Positions 1 through 11,156 of a stretch of 64,000 nucleotides of DNA are shown here, piece by piece. Source of the stretch: Acanthacorydalis orientalis (taxonomy: Eukaryota; Arthropoda; Insecta; Megaloptera; Corydalidae). Location: positions 44,890,662 through 44,954,661 of the forward strand of contig CM068315.1 in assembly GCA_034766995.1 (NCBI GenBank), given 5' to 3'. A program made the position numbers and the translations under genes. Within the stretch, counting starts at the first letter, position 1. Each line of letters starts with the position of its first letter. The notes under the pieces were generated by a model, which was not told where the DNA came from, ran no database searches, and saw nothing but the letters and a program-made list of their open reading frames with translations.

Positions 1-820
1 TGTTGATCATTCAACAGTTGTTCGATATTTGAGCCTAATTGGCAATATAAAAAAGTATGATAAAGGGTTGCCGTATGAACTAAACGAATATCAAGCAAAT
101 AGGGGATACGAAATCTGCTCTGCGCTTCTTTTGTGTAATAAAAATGATACCTTTGTGGTCGCATTATCACATGTAATGAAAAGTGGATTCTCTACAACAA
201 TCGGAAACGTTCATCATAGTGGTTAGATCGAGGATAAGCACCGAAACAGTTTCCTAAATCAAACCTTCATGAAAAAAAAGATTATGGTTACTCTCTGGTG
301 TTTGGAAAATGGCATTAGTCACTACAAGTTCTTAAACCTTGGTGAAACAGTAACAGCAGAAAAATATTGTCAGGAAATTGAAAAAATGCTTGTGAAGTTG
401 CATCGTTTACGGCCAGTATTAATTAATCGAAGAGGACCACTTTTTTTTCATGACAACGCCAGACCACACGATTCACAAATGATTTTTAAAAAATTATATA
501 AACTGAGTTATGAAACCTTACCTCATCCACCTTGTTCTCCGGACCTGTCTCAGACAGATTATAATTTTTTAAACATTTGATTAATTCCCTACGAGAGAAG
601 GTTTTCAAAGATCAAACATCAACTCAAAGCGTTTTCGATGAATTCGTTAATTCTATGACTCCAGAATTCTACCTTGTAGCAATAAACAAACTTGGTTCCC
701 GTTGGGAGAAATGTGTGCAGGTCAATAATGTTTATTTTGATTAATAAATATAATTTTAACAGATATATACGTCTTTACACTCTATACATAAGAACCGCAA
801 TTATTTTTGCACCAACCCAA
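1..820 (+). mobile_element. Mariner element (Hsmar1/SETMAR-like), 3' part; 5' end lies outside the window
   Basis: The segment carries most of a mariner-type transposase followed by a 3' terminal inverted repeat at about 791-820 (reading AACCGCAATTATTTTTGCAC into CCAACC) and a TA at 821-822. The same lineage is present almost complete at 7653-8928 on the other strand, which fixes family and orientation. The 5' inverted repeat and most of the DNA-binding domain lie upstream of base 1. The coding region is broken, so the copy cannot move by itself. Confidence 0.9.
2..744 (+). pseudogene. Mariner transposase pseudogene (5' cut by window edge)
   Basis: Mariner transposases are DD34D enzymes that cut and paste DNA at TA sites. 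Reading begins with DHSTVV, the end of the helix-turn-helix region, and ends with NNVYFD at a TAA, the usual mariner C-terminus. Residues typical of the family are visible: ITCNEKWILYNN at about 164-203, FFHDNARPH at about 447-471, and QTDYNF at about 551-568. The first catalytic aspartate of the usual TCDEKW motif is changed to asparagine (AAT). There are at least two frameshifts (about 150-170 and about 575) and a stop where a tryptophan-preceding glutamine is expected (about 220). It is therefore dead both by frame and by active site. Confidence 0.9.
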
Positions 821-822
821 TA

Positions 823-1924
823 CAAGTGACATATTCTAGTGGAATCAATCCGCTTTATATTGTACGAAATGAATTTTATTCTGGTAAAAAAAAATGTTGA
901 ACATGACAAACATTAATAAAATACTGGTTTGTTTTCAAGTCGTTGTACAATATTTCAATTAAATGTGACAAATAGAGCCAATGATAAAGTATTTACAACT
1001 GTGAAATATGTTATGAAGATGTTTTAATGTAGTGGTTCCGTTCGTTTCTTTCCTTCGAAACCTCACGTTCGTCGGGACTCGTTGTTGTTTCGATAATTCC
1101 TTACCGTCAGTTGTAACGGTGGCCAACGTGTGTAATTAGCTGAACTTTATGCGCTCGTAAAGTTTGATTAGAAATAGATACGAGATGAGTGCTCCGGCTA
1201 TATGAAGTAGGTGGGTGCCAGCGTTTCGGTCATAATTTACAACTTCCTGCGTCTATAACTTCAAAAACTGGTTAGCGACGCATCTAACCATCCCATTTAT
1301 ACATCCACTTACCTATCGCGTATCGTAACGATCCACGACTTCTGACGTCCATTTGGCACTATTTCAACAGTCGGCAGAGCGTACGCTTTTATATATACCG
1401 AAGCTCTGTTATCATTTTCTTGTTATCGAGGGCGTGCCAGCTGACGTTGTTTGCAAGCCAAGGAAACGAAGCACGGCTTCGGCGCGGCCTGCCCCTGTTT
1501 TACAACAGAAATAATATTTTAGTATATATTACTAGTCTGTTTACTTTTTTTTCTGTAGGTGGATTTTAATCGTATACGAAATGTGGGCGTGGATTGATTT
1601 ACGATACTCGAACGAGAGATTTCTACCAGTTATTTATGTGTCAAAGTATGTATGTACAAGTTTGGATTTTATTTGAGTTCGAATGTTTCGAAGTTATTTA
1701 ATAAATGTACATGGAGTTCGAGTTACTCGTGTTCTTTAGCAGTTCTCGAAATATCTGAGTTATTATATTTCTTGAATTTATTTTACGAGAAAAGTATTTA
1801 TAGATACATTAGATAATTTTTCATATTACTTTTTCGCTCGATTGAATGAAACGACAAACATTTTTTTTCTTTCGCAAATGAATTCTCTTTTCGCTTCATT
1901 TTACCTCGCACAACAGACCACAAA
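823..1924. other. Unique sequence with a lower-AT block at about 1021-1510
   Basis: No reading frame or repeat is recognised. The part from about 1021 to 1510 has clearly more G and C and more CpG than its surroundings and is not matched elsewhere in the window. It contains a TATA-like run (TTTTATATATACC at about 1387-1399). It could be a regulatory or untranslated segment, but nothing in the sequence decides this. Confidence 0.3.
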
Positions 1925-2030
1925 CATTTTTTCTAATCAAAAATGTTCAATAAATTATTATTGATTGTTCCGTATGTGTAATTCGGTAGCGATGCTATCC
2001 ATCAACCTCAGAGAAATAAGTTACACAAAC
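1925..2030 (+). repeat. R1 repeat copy (+ orientation)
   Basis: It matches the R1 core (TAATCAAAAATGTTCAATAA, then TTATTGATTG, then a degenerate GCATTTCGATGACGATG region and CTCAGAG), as seen in many copies elsewhere in the window. It is a degenerate copy lying just upstream of the family-1 mariner at 2051. Confidence 0.7.
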
Positions 2031-2050
2031 ACTTTAGAATTTTTCAATTA

Positions 2051-2609
2051 TGAGGTTTGGTAGGAAAATAATTGCGGTTTTTGTTTTCTGAATTCTAGCT
2101 TTAATTTTATTCAATGAAAGTATCATGTTCATGTTAATATCATTTTAATGTGAATTTTTCGGCCTGTGTTTTGGTTACATCGACTTTGGTTTTATTATCA
2201 ATTTTGCTTCAAATTGGGCTTTTAAATTAAAGATGGAAAAGAAGCAAATAAAAGTATTTTTTTTGTACGAGTTCAAAACTGGTGTTAAAGCAGCAAAAAC
2301 TGCTCGTAAACAAAACGATGAATTTGGTATGGGTACCGTAAAGGAACGTACGGTGGAATGGTGATTCTAAAAATTTCATACTGAGGACGAGAGCCTTGAA
2401 GATGAAGAAAGTGGCGGACGTCCTTCTTCTGTTCATAACGACCAACTGAATGCGATAATTGAATCAGAACCACGCACAACCATTCAAGAGCTTGCACAAA
2501 AGTTAGGCATTAGTCATCCAACAGTTCTGGACCACTTAAAACCACTTAAATTAAAAAATATATGTGAATTTAAAAGTCACAAACCGGAATTATTTTTTTA
2601 CCGATCTAA
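2051..2609 (+). mobile_element. Family-1 deleted mariner, copy A
   Basis: This is a 559-bp element between TA dinucleotides (2049-2050 and 2610-2611). The left end reads TGAGGTTTGGTAGGAAAATA and the right end is its imperfect inverted partner (TTTTTTTACCGATCTAA). It keeps an untranslated leader, the N-terminal DNA-binding half of a mariner transposase and a short 3' tail. The catalytic two thirds are absent, at the same place as in the other long copies of this family. It would depend on a transposase supplied elsewhere. Confidence 0.9.
2233..2540 (+). pseudogene. N-terminal (helix-turn-helix) mariner transposase remnant, copy A
   Basis: From the ATG at 2233 the frame reads MEKKQIKVFFLYEFKTG, then the region normally ending RTVQWWFQKF, then GDESLEDEEGRGRPSS-like and LAQKLGISHPTVLDHLK. 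This is the paired-like DNA-binding domain of a mariner transposase. TGG and CAA codons in the WWFQ region have become stops (TGA and TAA). No catalytic domain follows; the frame runs straight into the 3' terminal repeat. Confidence 0.85.
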
Positions 2610-2611
2610 TA

Positions 2612-3522
2612 TTAAACATTTTTCATTCTTAATTTTTTTTTCTTTTTCCTACTAACCATATTTTTTCCTGCTACCGACCTGAAGATCGTACACGTGCTTA
2701 AAATAGTTGTTGAAAATACATTCTAGAGATACAAAAGGACGAAGACCACGATTCTTTATTAACACGATCATACAAGAACGAATTATCAACAACTTTTGTA
2801 AATTGAGAATCAGGCGACTATAAATAACATTGTTCTAGAATTGTAGCTAAATTTATTTTCATAAATTAATTTTTCTCGTCCTTTACACACTATAAAAAAA
2901 TTCTGGTCAGTGTCCAATAATTGGTAACTGAGTATTGTTTCTTTGCATTTCGATAGAAATTTCGTCACTTAGATCATTAATCTACAGAAAAAAATCTTTT
3001 CTATGTCTTATTTTTCTAAAGATAAATATTAAGATTTAAGAATCAATTTTCAACCACTATTATAATATTTCTTACATAAATTCAATAAATATGGTCTGAG
3101 ATTGATATATTTTCGAATTTTGAAGAATTTTTGAAGTAAGAATTAACTTTTTTTTAAAGAGATATTACTTTCTAATTATTCTGTAATAAAAAAGTACAAA
3201 AAGTCATTGAAATTAAAAAAAATCAATTCCTATATGCATTTTTGAAATATTTTCAGTTTGAAGTTTTGTAATAAAAATACAAACAATACAATTAATTCCA
3301 ATACACAAATTTACGAATAATTACAAAATGGTTGATTACAAAAGATTATTGATCGAAACTTCTTAAGAAAAACTATCATGAAACCTGTACGGAAATTTGC
3401 TGCTAATACCAATAGTTTAGTCATAATTAAGTTATGAGAACCTTTATCAAACGTTTTCGTAAAATCGAAATTTAAACCAGGTATTTACCTCTACCTTTAT
3501 CATTAATACATACTTACACGTA

Positions 3523-3526
<4 letters not shown>
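2612..3526. other. AT-rich unique DNA
   Basis: Long A and T runs with no recognisable element, RNA gene or reading frame. Confidence 0.5.

Positions 3527-3578
<52 letters not shown>
3527..3578. repeat. (TA)n microsatellite
   Basis: An uninterrupted run of 26 TA units. Confidence 0.99.
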
Positions 3579-3583
<5 letters not shown>

Positions 3584-3820
3584 GGTGTTAATAATTATAA
3601 ATTAAAATTAAGTTATCTTCAAACAACTTATACAAGGGGTTGTTGTTTGGTAATCCAATTAAATAATTTGAACATAATGTAAACTTTTCGACATGAACTT
3701 TATTAAAGAATATACAGCATTTTGACTTTCGCAAAGGAGACTGTACTTTTTAGCATGATTTATTGTTTCCAATATTGATATTTTAACATATTGTGTCGTC
3801 ATACATGTGAAGCTTGCATG

Positions 3821-4023
3821 TCCGATTTTTTTCTTTGGGGCTTATTAAGAGAACGTATATATGTCATATGTAAAAAAAACTATCCTGTAGCTAAATAACA
3901 ACATACGAGAAGAAATTCGCGCATTATGTCCTAAGAAAAATGATGGAAAATGCCATAGAAAGAGCTCGAATTTGTGAAGCCGAAAATAGGCATTACTTAC
4001 GTGTTGTCATTTTTTATGTGTAA
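3821..4023 (+). pseudogene. C-terminal fragment of a Tc1/mariner-superfamily transposase
   Basis: The sequence reads SDFFLWGLLRERIYVI, then after a frameshift NNIREEIRAL, then after another frameshift ENAIERARICEAEN followed by HYLRVVIF. This order is typical of the C-terminus of insect DDE transposases whose last catalytic aspartate lies in the DFFLWG motif. It differs from the other mariner families in the window. No terminal repeats were found, so the limits are those of the protein similarity only. Confidence 0.7.
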
Positions 4024-4149
4024 TCAGAAAAAATCCTCATCCTAACACTATATTTTGGGAAATAAAAAAACATCAAAATATTACCAAACAAAAATGTATT
4101 AATGTTTTAAATTCCTTTATTCTTGTTGAACCTCAGTCTCTCTCTTTCT

Positions 4150-4152
<3 letters not shown>

Positions 4153-4192
<40 letters not shown>
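4153..4192. repeat. (TA)n microsatellite
   Basis: 20 TA units, preceded by a short pyrimidine (TC-rich) run. Confidence 0.98.
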
Positions 4193-4196
<4 letters not shown>

Positions 4197-4329
4197 GGGG
4201 TTTAAGAAGTTATTTTTATTAATTGAAAAGTACAGATTCTGTAACGGATTCACTGTATGTCCATAATGAAACAATTACAACACAAACAAAGTTCAAAAGT
4301 TCCGCGAGAGAATAAAACCGTTTCTTTCA

Positions 4330-4850
4330 TAAAATATCGAATGTGAAAGTACAAAACCGAGCGGTGGAAGCGCATTGCGTGACGGGGCGCGTTTAAATGG
4401 ACAGACGGCGTTGTTACCATGGCCACGTCGGCCTGGGAAGTGAACTGGTTGAACGGGTTGAATGCTCGCTGCCTGTCGCTCGTATTATCGAGGGTTTTGA
4501 TGCTGTGCATGTGTGTGTGTACCCACCGCTCTTTAGAACATGTGTATGGCCATTGTCTCTCCATTCTTACATAACTTGTAACTCTGTGTGTTCTATTGTA
4601 ATCCGATGTTGTAGCCCTTTAGCTATATCGCTTTGCGTCACGTTACAAAACCAAAGCTTTGATATTTATGTGTTGTGTGTCAGGATAAGCATCTTTTCTA
4701 CGAGCTTCGATAAGTGTTACACACGCGTTTGAATCATTTATATACTCAAACACGTGCATATGGAATATAGACACCGACACGAATATATATCCATCCATTA
4801 ATTCATACACACACACTGACGTATACACTCACACACGAGATATGATCAAA
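4330..4850. other. Lower-AT block with overlapping open frames, function unknown
   Basis: This stretch is much less AT-rich than its surroundings. It has open frames on both strands (4397-4732 plus, 111 codons; 4250-4564 minus, 104 codons), but neither shows a recognisable domain, and open frames on both strands are expected where stop codons are rare. It could be an exon, an untranslated region or regulatory DNA. It is not repeated in the window. Confidence 0.3.
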
Positions 4851-5364
4851 AACTTCTAAGACTGATTGTATTTCAAAGAATAATTAACATTCTTCAATGC
4901 CATTAATCTGTTGTTCACTTCAAAACAATCATTTCCAAATGATATGCATTTATCCAAGCATTCATATCGTTTTTAGAACCGATATGTCTTAGTCAACTGC
5001 TAAGCGTTCTCGTGTATATTTTTGCAACGCTAAGTTAGTTTTTATTAGGTTAGATGAGCGGCTGTTCTCGTACGTTCTTGCAGCGCTTTTACACGTTGCT
5101 GAAACGCTGCAAGACAATTCCTGACCGAATCAGCGCACGAATTGGAGTACTGTTTAAAAATAATTGACCATGTAATAAATACAGGATGCATAAAATCGGT
5201 TCATGCTTGTAAACAAGATCATATTTGGCTTCTTGAACTTTAATATAATTAAAGACATATTATTTTTAATTGATAAATTTTTAAATACAAATGAATCTTT
5301 TTGTGATTTATGGCGGCAAGTCAAACACTAAACAGACATTTTAACGAGTAAAAAATTCTTATTA
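4851..5364. other. Unique DNA with a small hairpin and a degenerate direct repeat
   Basis: Two related segments (about 5003-5033 and 5062-5092, both running from GTTCTCGT to GCAACGCT or GCAGCGCT) lie about 60 bp apart. CTTGCAGCG at about 5080 pairs with CGCTGCAAG at about 5111. No gene is seen. Confidence 0.4.
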
Positions 5365-5366
5365 TA

Positions 5367-5915
5367 TTAGGTTATTAGGAAAATAATTTCGGGTTTTGTT
5401 TTCTGAATTCTAACCTTATTTTTTGCAACAAAAGTGTCATTTCGTCGTGTTCATGGTAATATCATTTTAAAGTGTATTTTTAGGTATGTAGTTTAGTAAC
5501 ATCGTTTTGGTTTTATTATTAATTTTGCTTCAAATTTGACTATTGAACTAAAGATGGAAAAGAAGCAAATAAGAGAAATTTTTATATGAATTCAAAACGG
5601 CCGGTGAAGCAACAGAAACTGCTTGTAAAATAAACGATGCTTTTAGTGTGGGCACTGGTAAGGAACATAAGGTACAATAGTGGTTCCAAAAATTTTGTGC
5701 TGGGGACGACAGCCTTGAAAATGAAAAAGGTCACAGGAGTCCTTCTTCAGTTCATAACGACCAACTGAAAGTGTTAGTTGAATCAGGACCATGCACGATT
5801 CGAGAGCTTGCACAAAAATTGGGTGTTAGTTATGCAATAGTTTTGGACCACTTAAGATCAAAAATGTTTATGAATTTGGAGGTCATAAACCTCAATTATT
5901 TTTTTACTAATCTAA
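5367..5915 (+). mobile_element. Family-1 deleted mariner, copy B
   Basis: A 549-bp copy between TA dinucleotides (5365-5366, 5916-5917). The left end reads TTAGGTTATTAGGAAAATAA and the right end TTTTTTTACTAATCTAA. It has the same internal structure as copy A. Confidence 0.9.
5554..5857 (+). pseudogene. N-terminal mariner transposase remnant, copy B
   Basis: The ATG at 5554 starts MEKKQIREIF and is followed by a one-base frameshift. The rest reads NDAFSVGT, then WFQKFCAGDDSLEN and LVESGPCTIRELAQKLGVSY. It is the DNA-binding domain only. A TAG replaces the first tryptophan of the WWFQ motif. The tail is fused to the 3' end of the element. Confidence 0.85.
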
Positions 5916-5917
5916 TA

Positions 5918-6563
5918 CTTAAGAAAAATACTACATGTCTGAACGTTTTCTTTATCAATTTGTTTCAAAATTGTTCTTTGTTCGCTATGCTGGTTTAAAA
6001 TGTTGCTGAATTCTTTCGAGTCCACTTGCAGAAGAATATTCATTTCGTCCGCATACATACAGTCATCGCGCTAAATTATAATTTTCATATAAAATATTTT
6101 TTGATTAATTTTCGAAACAATATGATAGCGTTGATTTTTTTTATTTTAATCAATTCTATTTGAACTTACAGTATATTTTACAAAAGAGTAATTATATTAT
6201 CTAGTTTTAATTCATTTAATACTATTTGCTTCTCAAATTATAATTGTATATTTTTATATCCACGATCTCGCTGATATCTTATTTTAGTGATGTTTGTTCT
6301 TTTGCATAAACTAACCCTTTATTATCAACAACTAATATCTGCATGTGAGCATTCTTAGGTAGATGCTCAGTCTTAATCTATCAGACAATGGAACACGTTC
6401 ATTAGAACAAATATTTCTACAATTTAGCAAGATGAAGATCACCAGGATAATCTTTTTGTTATTTCGAGAATATAATGGACATATATTTTTTGAAACAAGT
6501 GACTTCTTGATATTTCGTAACAATAATCATGACTCTGTCCTGATCGTACATTGAAAAATAACA
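5918..6563. other. AT-rich unique DNA
   Basis: No element or reading frame recognised. Short frames on both strands at 6332-6554 mirror each other and look like chance. Confidence 0.5.
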
Positions 6564-6645
6564 TGTTGTTAGCTCACTCAGGTACTAATTCCCAGGACGT
6601 ATCAAGACGCTTCCTGGAAATTATTATCTGAGTGAACCAACAATA
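6564..6645 (+). ncRNA. Candidate microRNA-like hairpin
   Basis: Two arms of about 35 nt pair around a loop of roughly 8 nt (about 6600-6607). The 5' arm (6578-6599) begins TCAGGTACTAATTCCCAGGA. The 3' arm (6610-6633) begins CTTCCTGGAAATTATTATCT. Pairing continues about 14 bp below the putative mature duplex (TTGTTAGCTCAC against GTGAACCAACAA) with only scattered mismatches. Total length, loop size and basal stem fit an animal microRNA precursor. The first nine bases of the 5' arm equal the seed region that I recall for insect miR-306, and the first eight that of miR-275; the rest differs. It is not repeated in the window. Strand is not determined by the sequence, and a chance palindrome or tiny foldback element remains possible. 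Confidence 0.4.
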
Positions 6646-7151
6646 ATTTGCTCTTCAATGCGTGATTAAGATAAAAACGCAAGAGATATCAGCATATCCA
6701 ACTGTTATACATAAATCTGTTCTTATTTATTTGATAGAAAAAATCGAATGTTTCTTAAACAGCGGAAAAAAATGTACGTTTGTAGTTAATGAAAATTTAT
6801 ACATTTGTATCCATGTTTATAAGTGATTTTTATTATCATTTGTCTGTGAAATGTATAAATAATCTTAAAAAAATGTAAGTCCATTTATAGAGAAAATCTA
6901 CAAAATAGTTTTTTAAATAAACATTAGCAGTGAAATAGAAAAATTACTACAATTTATAAAAGTAAATCCATCATACATATATACTCATTTCAATAATGGT
7001 ACGCTACACTGCTGTTTTAAATTAAAACATATGCATCTGACTGATATGGATTTCAAATGTGTATTTGAAACGTAATACACACGTTACACATTATTTCATT
7101 TTCTCTTAATTAAAATTGCTTTTTGTGAATGCAACATTTTTAGCTTAATGA

Positions 7152-7156
<5 letters not shown>
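6646..7156. other. AT-rich unique DNA
   Basis: Nothing recognised. Confidence 0.5.

Positions 7157-7190
<34 letters not shown>
7157..7190. repeat. (TA)n microsatellite
   Basis: 17 TA units. Confidence 0.98.
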
Positions 7191-7192
<2 letters not shown>

Positions 7193-7580
7193 CAGTACTT
7201 ATTTACAACCTTGTCACAGATCACGTATCTGTTCATTATCAGCGTATTTCGTTAGTTAGCTGAATGTGAGTCTTTGAGCTAATATGAATTATTCGATAAC
7301 AAGTACAAAGACTATGCATGGCAGACAATCTCAATGTCTGCAAAGTAATTATTGTCATCTCTGTAGTTTTGCTTAATTAATAAACTTACTGTGAGTGTCA
7401 AAGAGACGAATGACGCCGTGCATGCAAGAAGTCAATGAGCATGCAAGCATGAAATTCAGTCTGGTTAGTTGGTTGGCTGGTGCATTAAGCTGTAATTGCT
7501 TTGAAATTGGAGCTTGGACAATAAAATTTCTCTGTATAATAAAATTTTCTGATTATTCTGTTCCCTGATACACCCATATG
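7191..7580. other. Unique DNA
   Basis: Nothing recognised except a small inverted repeat (GCAGACA / TGTCTGC at about 7322-7342). Confidence 0.4.
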
Positions 7581-7589
7581 CATACATAC

Positions 7590-7650
<61 letters not shown>
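7581..7650. repeat. (CATA)n then (TA)n microsatellite abutting a mariner end
   Basis: Five CATA units run into about 24 TA units. The tract stops two bases before the inverted repeat of the mariner at 7653. Confidence 0.98.
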
Positions 7651-7652
<2 letters not shown>

Positions 7653-7653
<1 letters not shown>

Positions 7654-8928
7654 TAGGTTGGTGCCAAAATAATTGCGGTTTCTACATATCAAGTATAAAG
7701 ACGGATATATCAGTTAAAAATTATATTTGTTAATCAAAATAAAAACCATTTGCCTGTACACATTTCTCCCAACGGGATACAAGTTTGTTTATTCCTACAA
7801 GGTAGAATTCTGGAGTCCTGGAATGAAAGAATTCATCGAAAGCGTTTTGAGCTGAGGCTTGATCTTTGAAAACCTTCTCTCGTAAGGAATTACTCAAATG
7901 TTTAAAAAAATGATAATCTGTCTGAGACAGGCCCGGAGAATAAGGTGTGTGAGGTAATGTTTCATAACCTAGTTCGTTTAATTTTTTTAAAGTCATTTGT
8001 GAGACGTGAGAGCGGTCGTTGTCATGAAGAAGAATTGGTCCTCTTCGACTGACTATTACTAGCTGTAAACGATGCAACTTCTTATGCATTTTTTCAATTT
8101 TCTGACAATATTTTCCTGCTGTTATTGTTTTACCAGGATTTAAGAAGTTATAGTGAATGATGCCACTTGCCGACTACCAAACAGTGACCATAATCTTTTT
8201 CATGGATCTTCGGTTAAAGAAACTGTTTTGGTGCTTCTTCTCGATCTATTCACTGTGATGAACGTTTCAAATTGTTGTAGAGACTCTACTTTTCATCACA
8301 TGTGACAATTCGATCAAGAAAGCGAACATTTTTGTTACGCAAAAGAAGCGCAGAGCAGACTTCGTTTCGTCGAATTCCTTGGTGTTCGTTTAGTACATAC
8401 GGCACCCATTTATCCAGCTTTTTTTTCGAATTAGGCTCAAATCTTGAACAACTGTTGAATGATCACCATTGAGTTCTTCTGCCAGCTCATCAGTTGTTTT
8501 ACGTGGGTATACTTCAATAATGGTTCTTACATCATTATTGTCTATAACTGAAGGACGTGCACGACCCTTCTCATCATCAAAGCTTTGGTTTCCATTACGA
8601 TATTTTTGAAACCAGTGTTGAGCTTTAAGTTCACTAATTGACTCTTCACCAAAAACAAATTTGACGTTTCTAGCAGTTTCTATTGCTTTTAAACTCATAC
8701 AATCAAATTCCGTAAATGTTATTATTTATTTTTTCCATGACTAATTTAAGAGGGTATATCCAACAATACTAAAGAATGAAAACAATAGACATAAGCAATC
8801 AGTAGTGCTAATTTCATTGTTTACAATGGTGCAGCACATGGCTATAACAAAAAATAACGGTAACTAGAAAAATCGGCGCCTATCGACTTAAAATGATAAA
8901 AACAACAATTATTTTTTCACCAACCTAA
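7653..8928 (-). mobile_element. Near full-length mariner element (Hsmar1/SETMAR-like)
   Basis: At 1276 bp it has the usual mariner length. The ends are inverted repeats: TTAGGTTGGTGCCAAAATAA at 7653 and the complement of TTAGGTTGGTGAAAAAATAA ending at 8928. Transposase sequence fills the interior on the minus strand. The expected TA duplications are not clean (CA on the left, TT on the right), so the flanks have mutated. It is the same lineage as the fragment at 1-820. Confidence 0.95.
7730..8698 (-). pseudogene. Mariner transposase pseudogene, nearly complete
   Basis: The start is the ATG at 8698 (MSLKAIETARNVKFVFGEES), and an intact N-terminal helix-turn-helix region extends to GDHSTVVQ. 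The middle has frameshifts and stops: the tryptophan of VTCDEKW is a TAG at about 8290, and further stops and a frame change lie at 8090-8260. The C-terminal third (7730-8089) is open and carries LLHDNDRSHVSQ and SQTDYHFF, so the second and third catalytic aspartates survive, and it ends ANGFYFD. The span of 969 bp is shorter than the roughly 345 codons usual for this family, so small deletions are present. Confidence 0.93.
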
Positions 8929-8930
8929 TT

Positions 8931-8999
8931 TATAATGTAATTTAACTTAAGCTTACACATGAAAGTATTAAAAAAACATAATAAAAAAATTATTGTCCA
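8931..8999. other. Short AT-rich spacer
   Basis: Separates the mariner from the R4 repeat. Confidence 0.4.
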
Positions 9000-9117
9000 T
9001 TTAGTATTTTATTATTGAATTTAACTAAAATACTAAATAAAAAATTATACGACTTTTCTTTACCCCTGTGCCCCAGTTTAATACTTCCATGTGGAAGCCT
9101 AAATTGAATACACACAC

Positions 9118-9122
<5 letters not shown>
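9000..9122. repeat. R4 repeat copy a
   Basis: A degenerate palindrome (TTTAGTATTTTA against TAAAATACTAAA) is followed by a conserved tail ending GTGGAAGCCTAAATTGAAT, and then runs through CA repeats into (TA)n. Other copies are at 13341 and 34688. Confidence 0.75.

Positions 9123-9163
<41 letters not shown>
9123..9163. repeat. (TA)n microsatellite at the end of R4
   Basis: About 20 TA units. Confidence 0.98.
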
Positions 9164-9167
<4 letters not shown>

Positions 9168-9738
9168 TTATTCTCATTTGTTTTTGAATTTACACCGAAA
9201 TTTTCATGAATTATAAGCATCATTTATTATAAAAGTAGAATATGTTGTCTTTGAAAAATTGTAACAGATATTCTATCGATTTTTAATTACGTTATTATAA
9301 AGTAGATTGCAGAAGTATAATTATCCCTTATTTTTAATATAAGATATGGATTCGAATTGGACGATTTCGATTTACACGATACTTTTGGAGAATTAATTTA
9401 CTGTGTAATTCGAAGATTAGGTTGATATGCTGTCCGATCAAGATCAATTATAATTTTAACAGTTCAGTACCTTTTACTTTTTTATTACTAAATGTACATT
9501 TAGGCGATTGAACATATCATTTATTTAGGTTTATATAAAGGTAATTTAAACTTGAGAGCTCAATCGAGGCCTTGTTTTATTTTGTATTCTTGTTCTGGTG
9601 TTAATGACCTTAGTTATTGATGCGCCTCTAATCTCTAAATATCTGGAACTCTTTAGTTCGAATAAGAAACATTGTAATCTATAAAACATTACTTCACCAT
9701 TTCTTTAATAATCTTTGACCCATCATATGATTAAATTA

Positions 9739-9744
<6 letters not shown>
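9164..9744. other. AT-rich unique DNA
   Basis: No gene or element recognised. Confidence 0.5.

Positions 9745-9786
<42 letters not shown>
9745..9786. repeat. (TA)n microsatellite
   Basis: About 21 units. Confidence 0.98.
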
Positions 9787-9790
<4 letters not shown>

Positions 9791-9841
9791 TTAAATTCCA
9801 CATAGTAACAGTTCTATTTTATATTTAATCAGGATTCAGTA

Positions 9842-10142
9842 ATTCAATAAATAAAAAAAATGATATCTTGTATTATTGAAATTATCGAAATTGTATTTCA
9901 AAATTATCGCGAACTTTTTTTCATTTTGATTTTAAATTTTATTTCAATGGAAAAAAGGTATATCAAACATTATAACATAATGTCATAATGTTTGATTGTC
10001 AAAAATTATTCATAATGTTCGATAATACCTTTTTTCTATTCAAATAAAATTTAAAATCGAAATGAAAAAAAGTTGGCGATATTTTCGAAATACAATTTCG
10101 ATAATTTCAGTAGTACAAGCATCAATTTTTTATTTATCGAAT
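9842..10142. mobile_element. Foldback (long inverted repeat) element, TA-flanked
   Basis: The left arm (about 9842-9975) and right arm (about 10020-10142) are inverted copies with scattered mismatches. They share TTGTATTATTGAAATTATCG-like and TTTTTTTCATTTTGATTTTA-like runs. TA lies on both sides (9840-9841, 10143-10144). The short centre holds its own palindrome (ATCAAACATTAT ... ATAATGTTTGAT). No coding sequence is present. It is probably a non-autonomous DNA element, superfamily undetermined. Confidence 0.7.
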
Positions 10143-10144
10143 TA

Positions 10145-11150
10145 AATTCGTTTTAAGGGATTAAACATTTCAATATTCAAATAATATAATGATTAACGCA
10201 TCCATTCATCTTTAGTATTAAATTAAACGAGATTTATTTGCCGTTATATTTACTAAAAGGCAATGACAACTGGTAAGTAATTATGGTAAACATTTTATTT
10301 ATTTAACCAGAATCCACTGCCTGAATACATTATTTCTATAAAATATTATGTTTTCGTTAATTATAAAAGTAAAAATGTATAATGTTCATATATAAATCAA
10401 TTAAATTTACATTTCTAAAACATAAAATTTGGCATAAAATATAATTGTTACTTACAGGAAATAAATATTTAATTATGACTGTTTGATTGAAATACCATAA
10501 TTTAACGGTACAATATGTATGGCACAAATAACAGTTCAAATCAATAAAAACATCAATAGGAATATTTTTGAAGATATGTTATTAGATGAAACATTTATAG
10601 CATTTTACATTTTTGTATATTGACATAAAACGAGTTCTTTCGTGTTAATTTGCCTGGAGGAGATGTTTTATTAAAATTATTTCAGGTTGTGTCAAATTAA
10701 TAATTAAATGAAACGTTATGTTGAAAAAAAAATGTTTACTATTTAAGATATGATCGTCCGATGAGTCAAGGACGTTCAATGGCAAGGACTTTTCATATGT
10801 TTATTTTTTTTATTAACTAGTTTTATAGAAAAACTATTGGAACATGCTTATGGTAATTTTAACAAATATTAATTTTTTTACACGTTTCGTCGTAAAGTCA
10901 ATAAATTTTATTATATTATTTATTACAGAATTTTAAATTAGATTTACTTTGATCTTAAAGAAAATTTCAATTGTTGGAAATTTTGGTATGTATTATCTAA
11001 TATATAATAGTAAAATATTAAGATTTTTCTATTGCCATTCTTACTCGTATTGTGTTTCGGATTTATAAGGAGTCGTTAAATATTTTAAGTTTTTATAGTA
11101 CTTTTTTATATTTTTCAGTTATAATTGTGATTATTCTGTGAAATATTGTG
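10145..11150. other. AT-rich unique DNA
   Basis: Nothing recognised on either strand. Confidence 0.5.
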
Positions 11151-11156
11151 TTTTAA

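Noticed and set aside
5080..5119. CTTGCAGCG / CGCTGCAAG hairpin as an RNA gene
   Set aside because: Stem of only 9 bp with a long loop; too weak to support.
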